Assembly (NCBI GenBank): GCA_030432695.1
Contig: JAUILN010000014.1
Location: 204,834-268,833, forward strand
From: a bacterium
Lineage (GTDB): Bacteria > Planctomycetota > UBA1135 > UBA2386
DNA: 64,000 nucleotides
Reading direction: 5' to 3'
The notes below the pieces were generated by a model. That model saw only the letters and a list, made by a program, of their open reading frames with translations, did not search any database and was not told where the DNA came from. Below are positions 7,727 through 16,354 of this stretch, one piece after another; the first letter of the stretch is position 1, and every line of letters starts with the position of its first letter. The position numbers and the translations under genes are program-made.

Positions 7727-10700
7727 ATGGACCGCACCGTGGACTCCTGGTTCGGGGACTATCGCCGCAGCGGCGATCCCGAAGCGCTGGGGCGCGTGTT
7801 CGACGCCTTGGCATCGCGCCTGGCCGGTCGGGCGCTGTTGGTCCTCGGCGATTCCGCCGCCGCCGAGGACGCGCTGCAGTCGACCTTCCTCGCCGCCATG
7901 GAGCACGCGGATCGCTGGGATCACATCCGTCCGCTCGAGTCTTGGTTGTTCGGCATCCTGCAGCACGAGATCCGACGACTCCGCGCCCGACGCCGCCACG
8001 ATCCGCTCGACCAGGCCCTCGACACCCTTCTGGGGCCCGACGCGGATCCCGCGGAACGGGCGCAGCGCGACGACCTGATCGCGCAGGTGCGGCAAGGGGT
8101 CGACGATCTGCCCGAGGGCGAGCGCCAGGTGCTGCTGCTGCGCCTGGAGCACGGCCTGTCGGCGCTGGAGATCGGCGAGGTGTTGGGGCTCGCACCGGGC
8201 ACGGTGCGGATGCGGGTGCACAGGGGTCTGGAGCGATTGCGCCGGCGGCTGCCGGCGTCGCTGGCGCTGGTGGCGATCCCCACGGTGCGATTCGCCGCGG
8301 TGCGTGACGCGGTGCTCGCGGCGGTGCCGGAGAGCGTCGCGGTTGGTGCATCGCTCGCGGGGGCAGGCGTCCTGTCTTCGCTCGGGATCGGAGTGCTCGG
8401 CATGAAGAAGCTCGTCGGTGTTCTGCTGCTGCTCGGTGGCCTCTCTCTCGCGGCGGTGCTCGGTTGGCAGCAGTTCGCGAGCTGGCCTGCCGCCGCAGCT
8501 CCGGAGGTCGGCGCGCCGCAGACCCGGATCGGGACGCTCCCGGATGCGGAGTACGGAGAGGATGAAGTAGATGCCGACGCGTCGTCATCGCGTGAGATGC
8601 TCCCGGCAGAGGCGGAGCGGCCAGTGGAACCGCTGTTGGCGAGTGTGCTGTTCCGGTTGACGCACTCCGGAGGTGGGCCGGCGTCGGGTGTCACGGTGAA
8701 CGTGTCGCCGGCGGACGGAGCGACCCTGATCGAGTCGGGCCTGCTCGGAACGACCGACGAGCGGGGTGAAGTGCGTTTCGCCGATCTCGTGCCGGGCGAA
8801 CTCGAGTTCGAGGTGCCGTGCTGCATGCGACGCGGTCGGGTGCAGCTCCAGGCGGGACTCGAGCATCGGCAGGATTTGTCCCTGACCGGCATTCCCGAGG
8901 TCGCCGGGATCGTCGTCGACGCCGCGGACCAACCGATCGCGGGGGCCGAGGTGCTCGTCGCGGCTGGCGCGCGCCGGGTCGGTCACGTGCGCACTCATTC
9001 CGATGGCTCCGGACGTTTCGTAGTTCGCGACGTGCTCGGCGGGTACGCCCACCTTTCTGCGTGCGCACCCGGCTACGCGCCGTCGGGATCGGTTCCGGTC
9101 ATGGATGGCGATCGCGAGATCCGACTCGTCCTGTCGTCTGCCGGTGCCGTCGTTCGTGGAGTCGTCGTCGCGGAACCCGACGGTCGCCCCGTCCTGGGAG
9201 CGCGTGTGATCGTCGGCGGGCGGTCGGGAGGGCAGGACGTACGCGTGGGGCGTCACGAATACCGGCTCGGCTACATGCCGCGTCTGGTCCATTGCGATGC
9301 CGAGGGCCGGTTCGAGGTACAGGGTGCGCCCTGCGGATCGGTCGAGTTCCTGGTGGACGCGCCCGGTTTCGTGACCGCTTCCCATCACTTCGATCTGATC
9401 CCCGGGACCCCGCGCGATCTCCGTCTGGTCCTCTCCCCGGCGCTCGCCGTCACGGGGGAGATCGTCGACTCTTCGACTGGCGCGCCGATTCTCGGCGCCT
9501 CGGTCTGGTCGGAGGCCTTCACGTCCCGGCAGACCGCTTCGGTGCGCACCGGACCCGGCGGCCGGTTCTCGTTGGATCGATTCGATCCGCGGCGCCCGCT
9601 CCTCTGCGTTGCGGCAGGAGGCTACGAGCCGTACCGGGAATTGCTCGAGCCCGGCAGGACGGTGGCGGGAGAACGACTGCGCATTCCCTTGCGCATCGCC
9701 CCTCGAACTCGGGTGCGGTTCCGGCTGGCGGATGGCAGTCCGTTCGCACCCGGCGGAACGGTCCGTTTCGAGTACTCCGGGGATGTCTCACGCTCGGGTG
9801 CCGGCGTGGCAGAGGTGCACTTCGCGTCGCGCTCGTTGGACGACGCAGGTGCGGGCGATCTGTCTCTGGCCGCCGATCGGTTGCGCGCGCTCTGGGTCAC
9901 CCCCGACGATCCGCGCCAGTGGATCCGCTGCGACTGGCTGGCTCTCCCGCTGGCACCAGATGTGGAGGAACTCGTTGTGGACGTTCCCGACCAGGCGCTG
10001 CCGAGTGCCTGGCTGACCGGGGTCTTGCTCGATGCGGACGGCCAGCCCGAGTCGGATACCTATGTCGATCTGGAGCGCGATGGTCTGACCGTCGGCGGGA
10101 TCGGCTTCCCTGACAAGGAAACCGGCGCCTTCCGCAGCGGACCGCTGCCGCCAGGCACCTACCGGGCTCGCGTGCCCGTCGCCGATCGGACCACGGTGTT
10201 CCTCGACCTCGGCGAGATCACCCTGCGGCCCGGCGAGACACTCGATCTCGGGATCCTCGGTCCAGGCCAGGGCGGCGCGCCACGGCCCGGCCGCCTCGTC
10301 GTGGAGACCGGAGACGAGTCGGCGGACGGCTTGGTCGATCTGCACGCGTGGATCGACTTCCTCGCGAACGACCGGTCCGACGAGACCTTCGTGGGCGACA
10401 TCGCGCCGGGTGTCCCCGAAGACCGGACCCAGGCCCTGATGCCCGGCCACTACCGCCTCACCGTCTACGGCGACGACACCGCCTGGCGCAGCATCGACTT
10501 CGAGATCGAAGAAGGTGAAGACACGCGCGTGACCCTCGACCTCCAACCAGCAACCCGCCGCTACCTCACCTTCCCCTGGCCGGTACCCGCCGCGATCCGC
10601 GACGCGCGCGAGGTCCACTTCGAACTCCGCGATGCGCAGGGCGACTGCGTGGTCCGCGACACCCTCGGCGACGAGCGGCCGATGACCCTGATGCCGGCGC

Positions 10701-10828
10701 TGACCCTGGGTCGCAACGTGGTCGAGCTGTGGACCGATGCCGGAGACCGCTTCCTCGGCGAGGTGCTGATCGAGGACCTCGCGCCCGATCACGAACCGAT
10801 CCCGGTGGCGGTCGAGCGGGTCCGCTGA
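7727..10828 (+). CDS. ECF sigma factor fused to a membrane span and a long beta-sandwich tail
   Basis: A 1033-residue fusion. Residues 10-80 are a sigma-70 region 2 (AEDALQSTFLAAMEH, then LESWLFGILQHEIRRLRARRR). Residues 120-175 are region 4 (DLPEGERQVLLLRLEHGLS, LAPGTVRMRVHRGLERL). A hydrophobic stretch lies near residues 205-225 and a strong membrane span at 228-248 (LVGVLLLLGGLSLAAVLGW). The remaining 780 residues are a chain of carboxypeptidase-regulatory-like units, each with a DG/SGRF-type turn. Topology would put the sigma domains in the cytoplasm and the tail outside, so activity may need cleavage or may act at the membrane. ATG 7727 is used because earlier starts lie inside the divergent gene. 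No separate anti-sigma gene is adjacent. Confidence 0.85.
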   Translation: MDRTVDSWFGDYRRSGDPEALGRVFDALASRLAGRALLVLGDSAAAEDALQSTFLAAMEHADRWDHIRPLESWLFGILQHEIRRLRARRRHDPLDQALDTLLGPDADPAERAQRDDLIAQVRQGVDDLPEGERQVLLLRLEHGLSALEIGEVLGLAPGTVRMRVHRGLERLRRRLPASLALVAIPTVRFAAVRDAVLAAVPESVAVGASLAGAGVLSSLGIGVLGMKKLVGVLLLLGGLSLAAVLGWQQFASWPAAAAPEVGAPQTRIGTLPDAEYGEDEVDADASSSREMLPAEAERPVEPLLASVLFRLTHSGGGPASGVTVNVSPADGATLIESGLLGTTDERGEVRFADLVPGELEFEVPCCMRRGRVQLQAGLEHRQDLSLTGIPEVAGIVVDAADQPIAGAEVLVAAGARRVGHVRTHSDGSGRFVVRDVLGGYAHLSACAPGYAPSGSVPVMDGDREIRLVLSSAGAVVRGVVVAEPDGRPVLGARVIVGGRSGGQDVRVGRHEYRLGYMPRLVHCDAEGRFEVQGAPCGSVEFLVDAPGFVTASHHFDLIPGTPRDLRLVLSPALAVTGEIVDSSTGAPILGASVWSEAFTSRQTASVRTGPGGRFSLDRFDPRRPLLCVAAGGYEPYRELLEPGRTVAGERLRIPLRIAPRTRVRFRLADGSPFAPGGTVRFEYSGDVSRSGAGVAEVHFASRSLDDAGAGDLSLAADRLRALWVTPDDPRQWIRCDWLALPLAPDVEELVVDVPDQALPSAWLTGVLLDADGQPESDTYVDLERDGLTVGGIGFPDKETGAFRSGPLPPGTYRARVPVADRTTVFLDLGEITLRPGETLDLGILGPGQGGAPRPGRLVVETGDESADGLVDLHAWIDFLANDRSDETFVGDIAPGVPEDRTQALMPGHYRLTVYGDDTAWRSIDFEIEEGEDTRVTLDLQPATRRYLTFPWPVPAAIRDAREVHFELRDAQGDCVVRDTLGDERPMTLMPALTLGRNVVELWTDAGDRFLGEVLIEDLAPDHEPIPVAVERVR

Positions 10829-10846
10829 TCCGCGCGCCGCCGCGGA
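10829..10846. terminator. Short hairpin between convergent genes
   Basis: TCCGCG at 10829-10834 pairs with CGCGGA at 10841-10846 around a six-base loop, directly after the stop of the sigma-factor fusion and 7 bp before the stop of the opposing lipoprotein gene. It is GC-rich and lacks a T tract. The position suggests a two-way terminator, but in DNA this GC-rich the hairpin could be chance. Confidence 0.35.
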
Positions 10847-10853
10847 CCGCGCG

Positions 10854-11537
10854 TCACCAGTTGCCGCCGAGCAGCAGCGTCACCTGCACGTAGTCGGCGT
10901 CGCCGTCGGTGTTGAACAGGGTCACGTCGGTGCCGAACACGCCGCGCACGTCGGCGCCGATGTGGAAGCCGTCGGCGACGTCGATCTGCAGGCCGCCGTG
11001 CGCATAGCCGCCGACCGCGCTGTCGCTGTCGTCGACGGTGATGGTGCCGCCGAACGGCCCGGCCGCTTCGCCTTCGGCGGTCACGCTCATCAGGGTCACG
11101 CCACCGCCGACGTAGGGTCGCACGCTGCGGCCGAGCGACGCGGTGAGGCGCGGGCCGGCGTAGAACTCGCCGATGTACGAGACGAGGTCCACGCCGCTGT
11201 TCTGGTAGTCGGATTCCTGGCTCACGCCGGCGAGCAAGCCGAACTCGAGGCCCAGGGGAAAGCTATCGGGTCGGGTCTCGATCTCCAGGCCGAGCGCGAG
11301 CTGGTCTTCGAGGGGCTCCCAGTACATCTCGTCGTCCAGCACTCGGCCGCCGATGTGGCCGCTGAACGAACCGTGCCAGCCGCCCGACGAGCCGCCGCCG
11401 TCATCCTGCAGCGGAGCCAGGCGTGCGGTTGCGACACCGGTCTCGACGACGGTGCGCGTGGAGGGGCGGGGCGAAGGGGCCGCGCACGCGGCCAGGGCCG
11501 TGAGCGGAAGCACGAGAGTGGCGAGACGGCGATGCAT
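10854..11537 (-). CDS. Outer-membrane beta-barrel lipoprotein, unknown role
   Basis: A 227-residue lipoprotein. The signal peptide ends in a lipobox LAAC. The mature part alternates hydrophobic and polar strands with glycines (GLEFGLLAGVSQES, FYAGPRLTASLG, VRPYVGGGVTLMSV, GGYAHGGLQIDVADGFHIGADVRGVFG) and ends in VTLLLGGNW, a terminal aromatic as in outer-membrane beta-barrels. The start at 11537 is fixed by a textbook Shine-Dalgarno, AAGGAGG at 11551-11545, seven bases upstream; few genes here have one this good. It is probably an OmpA/OmpW-like small barrel whose ligand is unknown. Confidence 0.75.
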   Translation of the reverse strand: MHRRLATLVLPLTALAACAAPSPRPSTRTVVETGVATARLAPLQDDGGGSSGGWHGSFSGHIGGRVLDDEMYWEPLEDQLALGLEIETRPDSFPLGLEFGLLAGVSQESDYQNSGVDLVSYIGEFYAGPRLTASLGRSVRPYVGGGVTLMSVTAEGEAAGPFGGTITVDDSDSAVGGYAHGGLQIDVADGFHIGADVRGVFGTDVTLFNTDGDADYVQVTLLLGGNW

Positions 11538-11639
11538 CGGGGTTCCTCCTTCGGGGATCACGGAACCCCGGAGTTGTAGCCCTGGGGCGCGCGCGCGGCT
11601 AGCGTGGCGCCCGGACGTTCGGTCCCTCGGTGCTGGCGA

Positions 11640-12656
11640 TCAGCGTGCGTGAACGCGCGCCCAATCGGCCGCCATGTCGACCAGTAGCCAACTGCGCTGG
11701 CTGGCCTCGTCGAGCCCTCGCACGACACGCCCGATCGAGGACTCCCGGTCGTAGGCCCACTCGCGCTCGGCGTCGGTGTGGTGCACGAGCACTCCGAGCG
11801 AGCCGGCTCGTCCGTCGGTGGTGTAGCGCAGCATCTCGTAGTCACCGTCCGAGTTACCGACCGCAAGGATCGGAACCCTGCCGATGTGTTCGGCGATGCC
11901 GACCGGCTTGCCCGGTCCGTCGTCGAGGAAGGCCAGGTCGTGCCCACGCATCACGGTGCCGACGCCGTCGATCTCGCGGTACTCGAGCGCGAGCCGGCTG
12001 CCGACCACGTGGTCGGCGGGGACGCCGTAGAGTTCCTGGCTCACCGCGCGGACGAACTCGATGCCGCCCCCGGTGACGATCCAGATGTCGAAATCGTGGG
12101 CGCGCAGGTAGTCGAGCAACTCGACCATCGGTGCGTAGGTCAGCGCGGTGTAGCGGACGCCGCGGCTCGGGTGCAGCGCGGTGCGCGCCCATTCCCGGGC
12201 GATGCGCTCGAACTCGTCGATCGACATCCCGGAGTGGGTCGCCCCGATGATCTGAAACAGCGCCTCGTGGCCGCCGGCCGCCACCGCGTGCAGGTCCCCG
12301 GCGAGCGCCGACTTGAACGGCTCGGTGGTGTTCCACTCCGGGTGGTCCGGAGCGAGCGCGCGCAGGCGATCCAGGGCGAACGCGAGCTGGAAGTAGACCG
12401 GCTGCTCCGACCACAGCGTGCCGTCGTTGTCGAACACCGCGATGCGGTCGGCAGGCGGCACGTAGCCGGGGGAGCGCGGATCGGTGACCCGCTCGACGAA
12501 GGCCGTCAGCGCGGCCTTCGTCGGCGTGTCGTTCCACGACGCCAGGGTCGCCCCGCGGGCCACCCATTCGGTGGTCGGGGCGTTGGCGCAGGAACTCAGC
12601 AAGATGCTGCCGAGGGCGCACGTCGCAGCCCCGGCCAGGCGACGGCGGGCTCCCAT
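11640..12656 (-). CDS. Exported HAD-family phosphatase-like lipoprotein
   Basis: A 338-residue haloacid dehalogenase superfamily hydrolase. Motif I is FDNDGTLW (nucleophile and acid/base aspartates), a lysine-bearing FKSALAGD lies in the cap, motif II is IVTGGG, and motif IV is GNSDGDYEM with LAFLDDGPGKPVG before it. This resembles the phosphoserine-phosphatase branch. A lipobox (LLSSC) places it outside the cytoplasmic membrane, which is unusual for this mostly cytosolic superfamily. Its ATG at 12656 overlaps the TGA of the sulfatase gene, so the two are co-translated. The pairing suggests joint release of sulfate and phosphate from a polymer, which is an inference. Confidence 0.85.
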   Translation of the reverse strand: MGARRRLAGAATCALGSILLSSCANAPTTEWVARGATLASWNDTPTKAALTAFVERVTDPRSPGYVPPADRIAVFDNDGTLWSEQPVYFQLAFALDRLRALAPDHPEWNTTEPFKSALAGDLHAVAAGGHEALFQIIGATHSGMSIDEFERIAREWARTALHPSRGVRYTALTYAPMVELLDYLRAHDFDIWIVTGGGIEFVRAVSQELYGVPADHVVGSRLALEYREIDGVGTVMRGHDLAFLDDGPGKPVGIAEHIGRVPILAVGNSDGDYEMLRYTTDGRAGSLGVLVHHTDAEREWAYDRESSIGRVVRGLDEASQRSWLLVDMAADWARVHAR

Positions 12657-14188
12657 CACTTGGAGCCCGACCCCGACTTCATCTTCTCCATCACCTGGTC
12701 GAGGCTGAAGCTCGCGGCCTTCTGGCGCGGCGGGTACTCCTCGAAGGTCTGGAGGAACTGCCCCACGTAGGCCTGCGCTGGCACCAGCATGAAGGCGTGG
12801 TCGAGCAGCCAGTCGTAGTAGGTGTTCGAGGTGATGTCGGCGCGCTCGTAGGGGTCGCGGCGGAGGTTGAAGATCTTCGGCAGGCGCAGCTCGGTGAACG
12901 GCTCCGACCAGGTGCGGAGCGTGCCGGTCGCGCGCTGCTCGAGGAATACCAGCTTCCAGTCGCGCCAGCGCAGCGAGGTCAGGTCGCCGTCGTCGGAGAA
13001 GTAGAAGATCTCCTCGCGCGGGCTCTTGTCGGCCTTGCCGGTCAGGTAGGGCAAGATGTTGTAGCCGTCGAGGTGGACCTTGTAGTTGCGACCGATGGCC
13101 TGGTAGCCGTCGAGCAGCTTGGTCTTCACGTTCGGCTCACCGCCCGCGGCGACGAAGGTCGGCAGCCAGTCCATGTGGTGGACGATCTCGTTGGAGACCG
13201 AACCCGCTTCGATCTTGCCCGGCCAGCGGATCATCGCCGGCACCCGCCAGCCACCTTCCCAGTTGGTGTTCTTCTCGCCGCGGAACGGTGTCAGGCCGGC
13301 GTCGGGCCAGGTGTTGGCGTGGGGACCATTGTCGGTGCTGTAGAAGACGATCGTCTTGTCGGCGATGCCGAGCTCGTCGAGCTTGGACAGGAGCTGACCG
13401 ACGTGCGCGTCGTGCTCCATCATCCCGTCGCCGTACTCGTTCTGACCCGACTGGCCGCGCAGCTCCGGCTTCACGTGGGTGCGGAAGTGCATCCGCGTGC
13501 CGTTCCACCAGCAGAAGAACGGCTTCTTGGCGGCGTTCTGCCGCTCGATGAAGTCGAGGGCGGCGGCAACGGTCTCGTCGTCGACCGTCTCCATGCGCTT
13601 CTTGGTCAGCGGGCCGGTGTCCTCGATCGAGCCGTCGGCCGAGCTCTTGATCACGCCACGCGGGCCGAACTTCTTGCGGAACTCGGGGTCCTTCGGATAG
13701 TCGGGCAGCTCGGGCTCCTCCTCGGCGTTGAGGTGGTAGAGGTTGCCGAGGAACTCGTCGAACCCGTGGTTGGTCGGCAGGTGCTCGTCCTTGTCACCGA
13801 GGTGGTTCTTGCCGAACTGACCGGTGGCGTAGCCCTGGTTCTTGAGCAGGCCGGCGATCGTCGGGTCCTCGACGCGCATGCCGAGGTCGGCGCCGGGCAG
13901 GCCGACCTTGCTGAGGCCGGTGCGGAACACGCTCTGGCCCATGATGAACGACGAGCGGCCGGCGGTGCAGGACTGCTCACCGTAGTAGTCGGTGAAGATC
14001 ATCCCCTCGCTGGCGATGCGGTCGATGTTCGGGGTGCGGTAGCCGACGAGGCCCATCGAGTAGGCGCTGATGTTCGTCTGGCCGATGTCGTCGCCCCAGA
14101 TGACCAGGATGTTGGGTTTGTCTTGGGCGGGTGCGGTGAGCGCGCACAGGCCCAGGGCGAGGGCGCTCGTGATGCGGAGGTTCAGCAT
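12656..14188 (-). CDS. Secreted sulfatase (formylglycine type)
   Basis: A 510-residue type I sulfatase of the alkaline-phosphatase fold. A signal peptide covers residues 1-21 (TAPAQ cleavage site). Metal-binding D33-D34 lie in VIWGDDIGQ. The formylglycine signature is C74-T-A-G-R78, a C-x-A-x-R form of the usual C-x-P-x-R. STDNGPHANTWPD and FRGEKNTNWEGGWRVP complete the active site. It hydrolyses sulfate esters, probably of algal or other marine polysaccharides, and needs a formylglycine-generating or radical maturase that is not encoded in this window. It is coupled to the downstream HAD lipoprotein. The closely similar bacterial group is often labelled arylsulfatase; the true substrate is not known. 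Confidence 0.92.
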   Translation of the reverse strand: MLNLRITSALALGLCALTAPAQDKPNILVIWGDDIGQTNISAYSMGLVGYRTPNIDRIASEGMIFTDYYGEQSCTAGRSSFIMGQSVFRTGLSKVGLPGADLGMRVEDPTIAGLLKNQGYATGQFGKNHLGDKDEHLPTNHGFDEFLGNLYHLNAEEEPELPDYPKDPEFRKKFGPRGVIKSSADGSIEDTGPLTKKRMETVDDETVAAALDFIERQNAAKKPFFCWWNGTRMHFRTHVKPELRGQSGQNEYGDGMMEHDAHVGQLLSKLDELGIADKTIVFYSTDNGPHANTWPDAGLTPFRGEKNTNWEGGWRVPAMIRWPGKIEAGSVSNEIVHHMDWLPTFVAAGGEPNVKTKLLDGYQAIGRNYKVHLDGYNILPYLTGKADKSPREEIFYFSDDGDLTSLRWRDWKLVFLEQRATGTLRTWSEPFTELRLPKIFNLRRDPYERADITSNTYYDWLLDHAFMLVPAQAYVGQFLQTFEEYPPRQKAASFSLDQVMEKMKSGSGSK

Positions 14189-14331
14189 GGTTCGGAATCG
14201 AAGGATGTCGGAGCGGTACGAGTGGGAGGACGACCACGGTCGCCAGCGTCCGTTGCGAAGCGGCGCGGCTGGAACGTTCCCCGGCCGGGACATCGTGGCG
14301 GCGCGCGACGCGCAGGCAAGGCAACGGTCGA

Positions 14332-15675
14332 TCAACCTTGGGAGTTTGAGGAGGATCGCCCGGTCGAGGTCGAACCCGGGTTGAGTGGAGGCAGTGATCG
14401 GGACGCCGGGTGCGAGGCCGTCTCGCGTCGGAGTGCCGTGCACTCGGCGAGGACCGTGCGGGCGTCGCAACGGGGCGACGCGCTGCAGACGGCCTCGCCG
14501 AGGTGACGCAGGGCAGCTTCGAGTCGCGGTCGCTCCCAGATCCGGTCCGCAGCGATTCCTCGCGGGGCGGCCGGGTGCGCGCGCCAGTGTTGCAGCGCCC
14601 GGTCGATCGCGCGTGGGTCGGAGCTGCGACAAGCCCGTCGCAGATCCCGGAATCGGCTCGGCTCGCCCTCGGCCCGGACGCGGCGGAATTCCCGCCGGGC
14701 CGCCGTCAGTCGGTGCCGGCCCACGAACAGGACGACGGCGAGGACGAGCGCGCCGAGGAGCCATGGCCAGAGGGAAGGGTGGTCGTCGGGGTCGGGTTGT
14801 CGGGAGTCGGCGGTCTGCTCCGCGCCGGAGCCCGCGGCCTCGACGTTCAGGACGATCGCCTCGAACTCCTTGCTCCGCAGGGTCGCCGCGTCGGGGTCCC
14901 ACCAGTGGACGGCCCAGCCTGGAAACTCGACCCGACCCGGTCCTTCGCAGACCAACGTGCCGGCGTCGGTGCGCGAGGCCTCGAGCGCGCCGCGCGGGGC
15001 TCGCGTGGTCAGTTCGGGTGGATCGGGGTGGATCGCGACCGCCGTCGGCAGCGGATCCGGCAGGGTCGGACCGAGTCGCGGGAGCAGGATCGCCGGCACG
15101 TCGCTGGCGTCCAGACGCGCCGACCAACGCAGCGCGTCACCCGGCACGAGCGGATTCGTCGGCGCGGTCCAGTCGAGTTCGACCGAGACGTCCGAGGACA
15201 CCAGCAGCACGCCATCGAGCGTCTCGGTGCCGGGCGGGCGCGCGGTCTCGAGCGTGAGCGGTGCGGTCTCGAGGACGCGCGGGCTCGGGTCGCCGATGGT
15301 GCTGGCCGCGGTGGCGAAGCGGACCCGGATCGGCGGGATCGTGGTCCGTCCCGCGGCATGGATCCACGCCGCGAGCTCGATCGACTGCGTGGTCCAGGTG
15401 ACGCCCGCCTCGGTGCTGCTCCCCAGCACCGGCGGCGCGTCGAGCCGGTAGAGGGTGGTGCCGGCGGTGTCGGGCAGGTCGAGTGCCGGGCGACCGCGGA
15501 AGATGCCGTCCGCCACCTCGAGCCGGACCTCGAGCGGGATGCGCTCGCCGCTCCACGGCGGTCGCCCGGAGTCTTCGGCGGCGGCGCCCCGAGGCACGAG
15601 GCGGACGCGGACGTCGTCCTGCGCGGCCAACGGACCGCAGACCGCGAGCAGCAGCGTGAGCGTGATGCACCTCAC
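14332..15675 (-). CDS. batD: BatD-like aerotolerance protein
   Basis: A 447-residue protein read as BatD from operon position and architecture. It has a signal peptide, a beta-rich exterior with the characteristic LDWTAPTNPLVPGDALRW (the family uses such strands to bracket oxygen-tolerance domains), one membrane span (SLWPWLLGALVLAVVLFVG, about residues 301-319) and a basic cytoplasmic tail. The GTG start at 15675 overlaps the stop of BatC (GTGA). The last gene of the Bat operon, it is 143 bp from the sulfatase gene that follows on the same strand. The Bat complex is linked to envelope stress and oxygen tolerance in Bacteroides and Leptospira; its biochemical task is still unclear. Confidence 0.75.
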   Translation of the reverse strand: MRCITLTLLLAVCGPLAAQDDVRVRLVPRGAAAEDSGRPPWSGERIPLEVRLEVADGIFRGRPALDLPDTAGTTLYRLDAPPVLGSSTEAGVTWTTQSIELAAWIHAAGRTTIPPIRVRFATAASTIGDPSPRVLETAPLTLETARPPGTETLDGVLLVSSDVSVELDWTAPTNPLVPGDALRWSARLDASDVPAILLPRLGPTLPDPLPTAVAIHPDPPELTTRAPRGALEASRTDAGTLVCEGPGRVEFPGWAVHWWDPDAATLRSKEFEAIVLNVEAAGSGAEQTADSRQPDPDDHPSLWPWLLGALVLAVVLFVGRHRLTAARREFRRVRAEGEPSRFRDLRRACRSSDPRAIDRALQHWRAHPAAPRGIAADRIWERPRLEAALRHLGEAVCSASPRCDARTVLAECTALRRETASHPASRSLPPLNPGSTSTGRSSSNSQG

Positions 15676-16286
15676 CGCCGATCTCCCGTGCCGGCGGCCT
15701 CGGCGCGGACCAGCTGGGTGGCGAACTTCACCCGCAGGAAGTCGGTCGGCGAGGTCTCGAGGTTCTGCAGCCACAGTGCGCGCAGCTCGCGGTCACCGAG
15801 TTGCTGGCCCGACTGGGGATCCTCCTGGACGTCGGTGCCGCCGGTGATCTCGCGGTCGCCGACCACGATCTCGTTGGCACTCAGCATCCCCTCGGTGCCG
15901 CCGAAGTCGTCGGTGGGGGGCGACCTGCGCTCCTTGCGCGCCACCGCGATCGCGCGGTTGTGTTGCGCCGCGGCCCAGTCCGGCCGCTCGCGGAGCGCGG
16001 CGTCGTAGCAGTCGATCGCCGCGTCGTACTGGCCGAGGAACACCAGCGCCGTGCCGCGGTTGAACGACGCATCGGGTCCCGGCGCCGCCGCCAGCACCTG
16101 CGCCGCGCGCTCGAACTCGCCAGCTCGCAGCCACGCGTAACCGGCCCGCAGCGGATCGCGGAACGTCTCCGCCGCAGCTGCGAACTCCCCGGCCTCCAAC
16201 GCGAGCTGCCCGCGCTGGTCGGGCGACAGCAGCACCGTCGACACCACCCCGTCGTATCCGCACCCCGCCAACAACACCCCCAACAT
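15672..16286 (-). CDS. batC: BatC-like TPR lipoprotein
   Basis: A 204-residue lipoprotein with lipobox LLAGC directly after the start and tetratricopeptide-type helices (FNRGTALVFLGQYDAAIDCYDAALRERPDWAAAQHNRAIA). The order BatA/B, BatC, BatD is preserved. The TGA overlaps the GTG of BatD. The start is odd: a 37-bp perfect palindrome (16290-16326) lies 3 bp upstream of the ATG, so there is no room for a Shine-Dalgarno site outside the hairpin. Translation may depend on coupling with the BatAB stop 68 bp upstream, or on another mechanism. Confidence 0.75.
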   Translation of the reverse strand: MLGVLLAGCGYDGVVSTVLLSPDQRGQLALEAGEFAAAAETFRDPLRAGYAWLRAGEFERAAQVLAAAPGPDASFNRGTALVFLGQYDAAIDCYDAALRERPDWAAAQHNRAIAVARKERRSPPTDDFGGTEGMLSANEIVVGDREITGGTDVQEDPQSGQQLGDRELRALWLQNLETSPTDFLRVKFATQLVRAEAAGTGDRR

Positions 16287-16289
16287 GTA

Positions 16290-16326
16290 GGGGTTAACAA
16301 CTCGACCCGGCCGAGTTGTTAACCCC
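16290..16326. repeat. Palindromic repeat family 1, copy 1
   Basis: A perfect 15-bp inverted repeat (16290-16304 with 16312-16326) around the loop ACCCGGC. Arms begin GGGGTTAACAAC. It lies inside the Bat operon, between the stop of the BatA-BatB fusion (16355) and the start of batC (16286). The same element recurs at 29085, 37804, 37878 and 43635. Confidence 0.9.
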
Positions 16327-16354
16327 CTCCCACGGGGCGAGCTCGGGGAGGTTC

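Noticed and set aside
12797..14506. 569-residue open frame antisense to the sulfatase
   Set aside because: The sulfatase frame has the full set of catalytic motifs; the opposite frame shows only composition bias.
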